Assembly (NCBI GenBank): GCA_903813345.2
Contig: CAIIXF020000005.1
Coordinates: 35,715,375 to 35,779,374, forward strand
Source: Owenia fusiformis
Lineage: Eukaryota > Annelida > Polychaeta > Sabellida > Oweniidae
DNA: 64,000 nucleotides
Direction of reading: 5' to 3'
Positions 11,901 through 23,900 of the stretch are shown here, in pieces. The position numbers were made by a program, and so were the translations under genes. Under the pieces are notes generated by a model. It saw nothing but the letters and a program-made list of their open reading frames with translations. It made no database searches and was not told where the DNA came from. How positions within the stretch are numbered: position 1 is the first letter of the stretch; each line of letters opens with the position of its first letter.

Positions 11901-14900
11901 TAGTATTTCGCAAAATAATGAAATATAAACAATTTACACATTTCTGAAATGCTGTACCTTCAGTGATTCCTTCAATATGGATATTGGTTTGTTATGTTAA
12001 AACTTAAAATAATACCTAAACAAATCTGTTTAGTGTATAATTTAAAGTAAATATGTTAAATATAATAATATCAATTATTATTAGACATATGAATATAAAA
12101 TAAGAAATCTGGTTCTCGTATTCCATTAAAATTGGTTGAATGATTTTGGCACAGTAGAAATGATGGTCATTTAATATTAAAAGCAATATGCCCTTATGCT
12201 GTAGTAACATCAATGGTCCTTTATAATCAGGTATGACTGAAATTGGACAAGATCTTATAAGGTTACAGTTTCCATATAACGTATGTTCCATATTACTCAC
12301 CAAAGGACAATGTGCAATTATTGGCAAATATCCCTATGGTCAAAATGAATCATTCGTAGGTGTAACATGAAGAATAAAATGTCATATAATACTTTGGAAA
12401 ATATTAAAGTGCTCGGACACACATAAGCTGAGATAGGGATCATTTCGTTCGGTAAGGTTGTATTTATAGTGTATTTATTGCATCAATATTCGTAACATTA
12501 ATATCTTCGGTTTTTACCCCACGGAGTAAGTTAAACCGAACATAAACAAAACCAGTTACAACAAATGGTTCCTACTATCCCAAATATAATTGACTGTCTT
12601 ACACAACAAATATGTAAGATGCTTCAAAAGTGTATTCGACCCGATCAAATATAAATTTGATAAGTATTTTAAATATGTGCGATGCCAAGTACCATTCGTA
12701 TTGGGTAAATATATTCATTTGTGCTAAACATATTCATTTGTGGGGTAAGTCACGTGACTTACCGAATGATTTTATTAAACCATTGTTCACTGTTTTGATG
12801 TGGGGTAAGTCACGTGACTTCGACCATGTGACTTGCGCCATCTATATATTCAAAGAGCTCTGGTGTGATTCTCCAATCGCGAAAACGTATTTATGTTAGT
12901 CTCAGCTTCTATTAAGAAAGGATCGCTTATGTAGCCTCATGCCTGTTGTAATGATCTAATAACTTCTCAATTTTGCTCTCTGAATTGTGAATATGAATCG
13001 TATTCAAATTATTTTTCCTCGCTTGTTTCATCCATTTTGAAATTTCTACGTCACTGGTCACGTGATTTACCGAATGGTTTTATGCTACATGCAGCATGTG
13101 TCATTTATGTGGGGTAAGTCACGTGACTTACCCCACATCATTTTATGCGAAACATGTCATTAATTATGTGGGGTAAGTCACTATATGTCCGTGCTATTTT
13201 GTACTCTATGCTTGCTCGGTAAATGAACATTGTTTGGTTCTAAAGTGTATTTGTATTTGATGCGTGTTCTAAATATATGTGTCAACTGTCTTTGTTCGTG
13301 TGTGTAACCTACATGGACTTAAATATGTGATATTTTACCAAACACTGAATAACATAAACCGCATATACAAGTGCATTTACCGCATATATATAGGTACATA
13401 AATCAAATATAAATGTGCAAAAACAAACAAATTTATTACGTGTTTCGAATCATTTTAATAGAGTGGAATATCGAATGGTTGTAATCAAATGCAAAAGTGT
13501 GAAAATCGAATAAAGATGCACAAAAAATTCCATAGTATTGACTTACATGGCGCTGTGCACCATTGACTTAACATGAGGATATCAGCAGATCCCAATAGAG
13601 GCCATTGGTTTCCATTGATTATCACAGAAATACCAAAAATACACTATGACCTGAATCGATTGCAAACTTAATTATTTCACAATACGACATAAATGGTTTA
13701 TCTCATCAAATGTGCAAATATGAAGTTTGCAATTGATTCAGGTCATACTTAAAATTAAAAGATTGTACATTTTTTCATCATTTTTTTCCCTACAAAATGG
13801 CTATAGAAAAATCCTCCAAAAACAACTTTTACACTTATCAAATATCATACAAGTTTGTAAAACCAAAGATTATACTATTATATTTCATTATGTAGTAACA
13901 TATTTGGATAAGATGCAGGGATGCGTAGGATGTAAATGGATTTTGATAGACACAAAAATACTTCCTGGTTTGGAATCTATGCCTCTACACTTCATGATTG
14001 AATTATGACCCTAATAAGTGGCCTATACATCAATACAGTGCTGAATATAGGTCAACGAGATACTAGTGTCCATATAAATGTAATAATTGAAGCAGAATAC
14101 TCATTTTGAAAAATCAGATGAATTATTTTTTTTCCCATGGGGAGATCCTAATGGAGGGTGTATAAGGTCCTTTGTCAAATTCCTTTTAAATACGGTAGAT
14201 TTCGACAGCAAAAAACGGAGATTTTACGGGAGTTATACCAAGAATACGGGAGATTTTACGGGAGTTATACCAGAAAACGGGAGATTTTACGGGAGCTATA
14301 CCAAGAATACGGGAGATTTTACGGGAGTTATACCAGAAAACGGGAGATTTTACGGGAGATTTCAGCAAAAATACGGGAGATTTTACGGCCATATTTTTTA
14401 CAAAAAATTCAATTCAATTTATTTATTTCATAATTCTTATATAATATACACTATAAAAACAAGCCGCTGGACACCCTAGTGGGTGGGTATATGTTGCGGT
14501 TTAACAGAAATCTTTAAAATTACATCTAGACTACATATAAAAGAAAGCACTTATATTATGTTACATGTAGGTAATTACGGGAGAATTTTAGTAGAAATAC
14601 GGTACGGGAGTTTACGGGAGTTTTTACGGGAGAAAACGGTACGGGAGTTTGGTATTTTTTACGGAACAACAAAAAAAATACGGGAGATTCCCGTTAAAAA
14701 AACGGGAGGTTGGCAAGTCTGCACCTTTAATTTCATGGTATGAATTCTGTTTAACGTGCATAACGCCGCTCCCTTGGCAATTAACACAAAGTTTAAGGAA
14801 ACTCTTTTAAGGTTAGTGTTCATACAAAATCTTATCTTAGAATTGCATATATATAGCATATAGAACAACAACCATAGATAGATATCTGGATTTGTATGGC

Positions 14901-17900
14901 AAGTTGAAACCTAGCTAAACTTGTAACAAGTGATTTGATTAGTCACTGCTGACCACTCTGACCCCATTACTGTCACTGGTGGAGATTGCCACAGTTCAAC
15001 GATATGTTTCACGCAGTAAGAAGTTAATAATTACTCGCTGGCACACTTTGCAGCATTCTCAATTGTTTTTGTATCAAGTCCTATAAGAGTTAGTCCTCCA
15101 TCATGTATAATTTCAGCACCGTTAATCATAGATGCATCATCTGACGCCAGATACGCAATTAGCTTAGCAGTCTCCTCAGGAGTACAAGTTTTCTTTAATG
15201 GGGTACATCGCGTTATATCCTTATAAAGTTCATACTGCTCTTCCTTTGTGTTAATCAATCCAGCTTTGATAAAGAAGTCAGTGGGTACCGACCCAGGGCA
15301 TACTACATTTACTCTGACTCCCTCAGAACCATATTCTATCGCCGCACATTTACTAAACTGGTTCAGCGCTGCTTTTGAAACTGGATAAATTGCAATTCCG
15401 AGAGAACTGGGTCTTATTGCACCTACGGTTGATACATTCACAATGTTTCCTTTGTTTTTCTTCAGCTGTGGGAAACATTTCTGCGACAGAAATAAGGGCG
15501 CTTTCAGAGCAACAGTAATCTGCTTGTCAAACTGTTCTTCTGTAACGTTCTCAAATGTGCAGATTTCAGCTGTACATGCATTGTTCACTAGGACATCAAT
15601 GCGCCCAAATGCCTCCATAGCTGTGTCATATAATCGCTGTATCAATGTCTTGTCACTGTTGAAATCTCCCTGAACCATAGGAAACTTGGCAGTCTCTGCA
15701 CCAACTTTCCTGCATTCTTCAACTGTCTCTTCTAGCGTTTTCATGTCCCTTCCATGAATGACAACACTAGCTCCTTCTTTTGCCATCAAAAGGGCAGTCG
15801 CCTTCCCAATACCACTGTTTGAACCAGTAATGATAACTCCTTTGCCAGAAAATCTCATTTTGATGGCAGTATTCAATGTACAACAGAATTACTATGTAAT
15901 GTACGCCTACACCTAAGGTCGGTATGATGAGATCTGTCAGGTAACTAGGTCTATGTTCAGTTGAAAATGGTAGGGTCACTTTAACTTCAAAATATGAATT
16001 AATCGTCTGCTATTCAAAATCAAAAATAGTTTTTGTGTTATGTAGAAAATGGTAGGGTCACTTTAACTTTCAACATATGTTGCTAATACCTTTTAGTCAA
16101 AATCTTTCATGAAAATGGTGGACCTGTCTTCTTGAAGGGATGTTCCATATACCTAAGGCATTCGCATACATGTACAAGGCATCATGCAAAATTTCCCCGT
16201 CTACCATTTGTTAGGCGCCGAACACCTTGCCGCCGTCCACAAAAAAAGTTGAAACATAAAAACCAATCTAGTGTAAGAATTTCAGGACTAATGTAGATGG
16301 AATATATAAAATATACATGTATATGTTTTATGTTTCGCATTGGGTATGTCAACCTCGATGGTAGGAAATTAAGCCAGCTTGTATTACCATTACTCAGACT
16401 TGCCACTCCAAGACTTTTACTCCAAGAAGGATTGGCTCCCATGGTTCACTATCGATACTTTCATAAATAACTTAAAAGTACTTCATTCCCATGATTCAAA
16501 TTGCTTTTCTGCGATCAGTTCGGTATACACATAAGGCCTACATCCGTTCTTATGAGAGCTGTCGGGTAACTAGGTTTATGTTCAGTTGAAAATGTTAGGG
16601 TCATCTTAACTTCAAAATATGAATTCATCGTCTGCTATTTAAAATTACATTTTTTCATGAAACTGGTAAACGTGTTTTCTTGAATGTTCTTGAAGTTCCA
16701 TCTTAAGTCATTAGCATTCATCTACAAGGCATCAACATGCATAATGTCACCGTCTGTCATTTGTTAGTCGCCGAAAACCAACCGCAGTCAACAAAAAAGA
16801 TTCGAGACTTTAAGCAATGCATATAAAATCGAACGGGAAACCTGTACGTATAAATCGCCCATAAAAAATGCATGTAGTTTTCTCACATAAAGCAAACATT
16901 CGGTTACAGTGTTTACTTAGTCCGTTACTTAGACTACACATCATCGCATACAGTGCCATTGATAGTAAGACAGTTGGTTTTCTAGGATACATATTTTAAA
17001 CATGCTCGTTTCTTAAGATATTTGGAGCTAAAACATGTATTGATTGGCATATATCATTTTCTTCAGAAAGCATTACTTTTATACTATGCATCGAAATCAA
17101 AATTGCTAGCATAGTATTCAACAGACACGCGACACAGACAATTATTCCCCTTGCTAATGTAGATGTAACGATATATCATATGTGTTTTATGTTTTCAGTT
17201 GTTAACATGGGGTTAGTTGACCTCTACTTAAGAGAAGTTAAGCCAGCTTGTATTACCATTACTGTACAGTGCGTCCCAAAAAAGGCAACAATCAAAAACA
17301 TTATAAAACCACAAAATGAGTGATCTTTCATAAGATGATAGACACTGGCAATGATTGTGACTTTACTGACTCTACTACTATCACACCAAACTATAGTTCT
17401 CACTACGTTCTCGAAGACGGGCTTCGACCATGTACGCATACCTGCCAACCTACCGTATTTTTACGGGAATCTACCGTAAATGTTTCGTTTTTCCGTAAAA
17501 AAATGACAAACTACCACAAGAAAATGCCATTTTTTCCCTAAAAACGCCCGTAAAAAAATCTACCGTATTTTTCCGAAATCTACCGTAAATTCTTTTTTAA
17601 AAACTCGTTTTTTCCATGGAAACGGCCGTAAAATCTACCGTAATTTTTGAAAATCTACAGTATTTCTGCTAAAATCAACAGTATTTTTGTTCAAACTACC
17701 GTAAAATCTCTCGTTTTTGTTTGGAAATGCTTAAAATTGAAGTCTTTCTGTACTGTCCTTGTAATATTCCTTTACCAAACCGAATATAAGGTATCGGCAG
17801 GATATTGAATCGATTCAAAATTCTAAATCGCATTCCCCGTCCGGGAAAGTCCATGAAGTTCGTAAACAGACCGTAGAACGTTGTAGCTACGTTCATTCAG

Positions 17901-20900
17901 TTCGCACACCGTTTAAAACCGATTCGGCAACGTTTTGAAGAACGCAGTGACAACTGGTTCTGGTGTGATAGCTATTTTTGCTGGTGTGATAGCCAATTTG
18001 AGTTTTTAATACGTTCATCTCGTCTTTATTCCGTCTGCAGTACGTTGGTATCAAGTTTAGATCGGGTTAAATTGTGCGTTCGTCTGGTCTACACAACGTA
18101 ACCAAGCAGTTCAATTAAGTCCTTAATCAGTTTTAACCAGTTGACAATTAGTTGTACCTCGTTCTCAATACGTCCTAATATGTTACTGAATTATCCACCA
18201 AGGGACAAGGTGCAATTATTGGCAAATATCCCTATGGTTAAAATGAATCATTCGTAGGTGTAACATGAAGAATAAAATGTCATATACGAGGGGTGATCAG
18301 GAATTTCTGGACCGTTGGCTCTATTTTTGCCATTTTTATCCTTTCTTAGTGATTTTTTCACACAATATAACTCAAATATAAAGGATCACACCATGAAGAT
18401 TTCACTGTTCTATGAAATCATTATCCTTTTATTTTTGTTACCATGGTAATCGGTGACGCGACAAGGTGGAGCTCAGAAAAATACCAAATTTGAAAATCAA
18501 CAGTCGTTTTATGTGACATTTTTTGACACTGTATTCGTTGCTGAATATGTTACAAACATACTGAAATAGGTTGTATTATATCATTAAGTATATTCATTAT
18601 GGTAACTGTCATTATTCTTCCATCAATTCTAATCCTCCAAAGTAGTTACCAGCATTTTGTAAGCATTTGTTATGCCTTTTCACCTATTTCTGAAAGATGT
18701 GATACAGACCGTCTTTGCCTACAAAATGCGATTGTTTCCAACGGCTGTGGCTGTGTACCACACACACCATTTTCCCAATGCCGTGTACCACACGAACCGT
18801 ATTTCCCAGACTTAGCTGACTGTGATTTCTATCTTTTCCGAACAGTGAAGACCAAATTATGAGGTATCCACTTTGAGGACAGTAATGAGATCATTAAGGA
18901 ATTCACACACCGATGTTACAAAGTAGGCAAACACGGTCTGTATCACGTCTTTCAGGACTGGGTGAAAAGGCGTAACAAATGCTCACAAAGTACTGGTAAC
19001 TACTTTGAAGTATTAGAATTGATGGAAGACAGTTACTTATAGATGAACATTAATGAATATACTTAATGAAATAATATAACCTAGACAGTATGTCACATAT
19101 TCAGCAATGAATATACAGAGTGTCTCAAAAAATGTTACACTTACAAAAAGTTCAATATCTTTCATAATTTTGACTTTTCCCGTAAATATACTTTGGATAC
19201 CAAAAGACCAATCTTTCTCGAATAATTTGACACCATCAGATTCAAAATCTGTCTTTGACTGGCTCCACAGGACAGCTTTTAGTGTCACATAGTAAAATCT
19301 GACTTGCGCCAACTTCTAAGTGATTGGATGGACCAAATGACAAAAGAAGAACTGTTTTTTGAACATTTAACTTTCTTCTGAGCAGAAGCTTGACCTTTAA
19401 TTGAGTCATTCTGTAATTTTCCAATTTGTCTTACATATGGTCATTGGGTCTATCCACATAAACATGTGGTCCCCTCAAAATGTTGAATGTGAAAGCAAAT
19501 CTGAGGATCTGAGGTACCCTTGCCTATGCGATCATGCATTGTAATATCACACTGATTCCATTAATCATTTTTGGAGAAGTTCATTAAGGTCAGTTTGTGA
19601 TGCTGTAAAGCGCTTTCAGAGGCCCCTCAAAAAATCAAGGGTGTAAAGTGTGATGACCCTGGGGGACAATCAATTGGGTAATTCAATTTCTGATTTCCAA
19701 AGAGTTCTACCAAATGATCTCCCACAGGCCTTTGCACCATCCTGTTGCCATCATACATAACGAAATTGAACCTTTGACAATAATGAAATATTGTATTTCT
19801 ATCCAGGAAAGAAACAACTGGATCATTGATCATATCAAGATATCACTGTCCACAGCATTCACACCAAAAAAAAATTGATCACCACATGTCTAACCACTGA
19901 GAAGTTGGTGCAAATCAGATTTCACATGCGTGTATAAAATCTGTCCTGTGCAGCCAATCATGGATGGATTTTGAATCTGATGGTGTGGATTTATTCGAGA
20001 AAGGCTGTTTTTTTGGTATCTAAGTATATGTTAGGGGAAAAGTCAAAATCATGAAAGATATTGAACTTTTTGTAAGTGTAACATTTTTTTTGAGACACAC
20101 TGTAGTGTCCAAACATCATATAAAATTTCTGTTGTTTTTCAAATTTTGTATTTTTTCCGAGCTCCACCTTGTCGCGTCACCAGTTACCATGGTAACAAAA
20201 ATAATAGGATAATGATGTCATAGAACAATGAAATCTTCATGATGTGATCCTATATATTTGGGTTATATTATGTGAAAAAATCAGTAAGAAAGGATAACAA
20301 ATGGCAAAAATAGAGCCAACGGTCCAGAAATTCCTGATCACCCCTCGTAATACTTTGGAAAATATTAAAGTGCTCGGACACACATAAGCTGAGATAGGGA
20401 TCATTTCGTTCAGTAAGGTTGTATTGACTTACATGGGGCTGTGCACCATTGACTTAACATGAGGATATCAGCAGATCCCAATAGAGGCCATTGGTTTCCA
20501 TTGATTATCACAGAAATACCAAAAATACACTATGACCTGAATCGATTGCAAACTTAATAATTTCACAATACGACACAAATGGTTTATCTCTTCAAATGTG
20601 CAAATATGAAGTTTGCAATCGCTTCAGGTCATACTTAAAATTAAAAGATTGTACATTTTTTCATCATTTTTTCCCTACAAAATGGCTATAGAAAAATGCT
20701 CCAAAAACAACTTTTACACTTATCAAATATCATACAAGTTTGTAAAACCAAAGATTATACTATTATATTTCATTATGTAGTAACATATTTGGATAAGATG
20801 CAGGGATGCGTAGGATGTAAATGGATTTTGACAGACACAAAAATACTTCCTGGTTTGGAATCTATGCCTCTACACTTCATGATTGAATTATGACCCTAAC

Positions 20901-23900
20901 AAGTGGCCTATACATCAATACAGTGCTGAATATAGGTCAACAAGATACTAGTGTGCATATAAATGTAATAATTGAAGCAGAATACTCATTTTGAAAAATC
21001 AGATGAATTATTTCTTTCCCATGGGGAGATCCTAATGGAGGGTGTATAAGGTCCTTTCCATAGTTAAGTTTATGGGTCATAATCCCTCATAGTTTTTGAT
21101 GGCAAATGCCTATCCTTGTCTAGAATATGTCATTTTATCAATTTTATAAAATGATGGCTGCCATAGTTACATGAACAATTATACAATTACATGCCCGCCC
21201 CAACACCAAAACTCCATTTTCTCTATCAAATCTTTCTACCTATGCAATGATTCTCTATCTGGCTTCCCCAATTCTCCTTACTGTCAAGCAAACATCTAAA
21301 TAGGGTAGTTCTAGCTATTGCTGTTGTTTTGAAATGTTGACTTTTCTTGGGGAAAAAATTGTTTCAATTCTGATCATTCAATTTATCAATATCCAAACGA
21401 AGGGTTTTAGAAAGTGTGCATTTTGTTTGTGCCTGTATTTTCATCATGTGTACTTAAGACAGCTATATTTATATGTGAATACATTAAAACTTGATACATA
21501 TAATCTTTTGGCAATTTCTCTAGTAAAGTGGCCATTTTGAGAGATATATAGCTTGTACCTTTGTTTGATGCTCAACAAGATGTTTGACTGGATTTGCCTT
21601 TGCCTAATTCATATCTATATACCAAATACGAGAATCAGAGTCTTATTTTACAAAACGGGTGTTCATGGAAGTAGCACTAATTATTACATTATTGCTATAA
21701 ATTGCTGAATTATTGGCATATAAAAGACATATTGCCCGGCGTATTGCCCACCTGGGGATTCTGACAACTTTTGCAACATGTATTACCCTCATCCTATGGG
21801 CTGCTGGCAATACATATTGCAAAAATTATTGAAAGATGAACAGGTATTGCCTTCCTTAGAATGAAATATTTGCTTAATATTTCTTACAGCTGTTTCGGGC
21901 TAAACATCAATTTTGTGATTCTCGTAAACTGAGCAAAGCGCCACCTTTAACATGCAGCTAATTCTCCCATCAAAAGAGCCTCTTTTAATATATCGAAATT
22001 TAAAAATTGCCTCTGATTCAATTTATTCTATCAAATCTAAAATGGTAATACCTTTTTACTGCTTCGAACTTCCTTATATTTTATTCCATAGGAGTAGGAT
22101 GTTTATCTCTTTCAGTTGATGCTTTTACCAGAAACATGGATATCACTAATTGTGATTCATTTTAAAATGGTGTGCATGAATAGACCAGTGTATTTTTACC
22201 TATACCAAATAGAGACACAGCCTAGTTCCCACATCCCTTGTTGACTTTGATCCCATATTTCCTGTGAAGCTGTGGAACATTTCTCTTGTTCTTCACAAAA
22301 TCCCATTTTACTGTAACTCAATGAATAAGGCCAATTCATATCACTGGCTTCCCCAGGTCATTTGAATTCCTTGCAATTTTTAAATCAGTAAAGAATAATG
22401 GGTTAGATTATCACTGAAATAATGAAAAAGTTGCAAATAATGAGCTTTGAAATCTTGCTGAAGTATAGTTTAACTATAGGTTAACAGGCTAAATTCTCAT
22501 TGAGATAATTTTAACGAATCTTAAACATTGACTTATTGTTTCAGTAGTCCTTTTAAAGTCCATGTATACACAATCTGAACAACATCCAGTTTCAAACACA
22601 ATCTGATTATCATCAAGTTTCAAACACAATCTGAACATCAACAAATTCGATGCAAATGCAGTTTTACCTTAATCCAACAGAATGAATATGGTAAATCAAT
22701 AGGCTAAGTGACACATGTCAAGTCAATGGTAAATACTAGTATCTAGCCCAACTAGCACAAGTACTGCCATCTACCTACTAGTACAGTATTAATCCATCTA
22801 TCCATATACATAGCACCTAATGAGGTCACTTCTTCAAGTAAGCTTTTCCCCTGTCTATGGTAAAAAATAAATCAAACAGAAAAGTTAGTTTGACACCATG
22901 GGTGATGCCCACCTTGTATGGTATAGGGATAAAAAGACACTTGCATAAAATATCTCAAGTATCTAATAATGATAATGAACATATTACAGTGCTACACAAT
23001 GTTAGTAGATGAAAATTAAATGTCAATTGTTGTGAGTGTAATATGTATTTTTGACTTAATGCTGCAACAATTACACAAGTACCGAAAAGTGCCACGCCCA
23101 CTTTTCCCTAAAAGTAGTTGTGTGTGACTATATTTGATATATATTATTGATTTATTGGAGCATTATATCAGCTTTTTAGTGCTTTAGTGTGAATATATAC
23201 ATATTTATACAACTTTTGACAAAGTGGTAGCCACAAAATCCAAACAAATTTGCAAATATTTCACTTTGAGGGCTAAGGGACATATTTGGGAGGAGGTCAA
23301 ATTGAGAAGATTTTGATGTATAAATACTGTTTCCATGGTAACCATATAAGTTAGAGATTGGATATTTCTGGCACTGACTAACAATGGTATGCCCTGCCTA
23401 CTATAAAACTATGAATGTATGACATGCATTAGTATTCTTTTTATGAGGTGGTATTAAAGTACCCCCAAGGTTTTCTTGGGGTGGGGGTATAAATTGCCCT
23501 GAGGGCCGTCTGCCACCCCTACATGAAGTCCAACTACCCAGAAAGTACCCAGCATAATCATACAGACTGTTTAAAATATGATGGAATGTGTGACCTTCCA
23601 TGAAAAGTAGAAGTTACAATTATCAGAGTAGTCCACAGTCTATTGTTTAAATTATTAATTATTTAAATTATAATCCGCAATTACAAAATTTGCATATATA
23701 TTTAAATTCATCAGATAAATAAATCATTACATAAGAGTACTATACTATGGAACTATCAATTGGATGTATAATGCTGTAGAAACGAATTTATGGCCATTAA
23801 ACAGAATTTAAACTGACAAAGCACATTTAAATCTCAGATATCTGGGGAGTCTTTCATTAATATAATTTCAGTGCGTAGGAATGATGGTAATTCTGTCTGT

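Larger units (their letters stand above)
12288..14175 (+). repeat. Duplicated segment, copy A (direct repeat of 18190-21056)
   Basis: Both copies run from GACAA(T/G)GTGCAATTATTGGC to GGAGGGTGTATAAGGTCCTT in the same orientation with high identity. The shared sequence is about 820 bp without insertions. Copy A carries a 1.07-kb insertion at 12465-13534 that copy B lacks. Copy B carries a mariner that copy A lacks. Open frames shared by the two copies show no domain. Confidence 0.88.
18287..20347 (+). mobile_element. Degenerate mariner transposon with long TIRs
   Basis: The ends are CGAGGGGTGATCAGGAATTT and its complement, the typical mariner terminus. The inverted repeats extend over about 200 bp on each side, to the GAGCTC(A/C) region. 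It is flanked by TA at 18285-18286 and 20348-20349; copy A shows the empty site (CATATAATAC at 12383-12392). Remnants of the transposase C-terminus are at about 18770-19040. A second element is nested at 19116-20102. Confidence 0.9.
18190..21056 (+). repeat. Duplicated segment, copy B (direct repeat of 12288-14175)
   Basis: Carries the same ~820-bp sequence as copy A, split by the mariner at 18287-20347. It keeps the unfilled GTATT site at 20421-20425 where copy A has its 1.07-kb insertion. Confidence 0.88.

Noticed and set aside
13727-14008. 93-codon frame also present at 20696-20893
   Set aside because: Conserved only because the DNA segment is duplicated; no domain and no bias for silent changes that I can see by eye.
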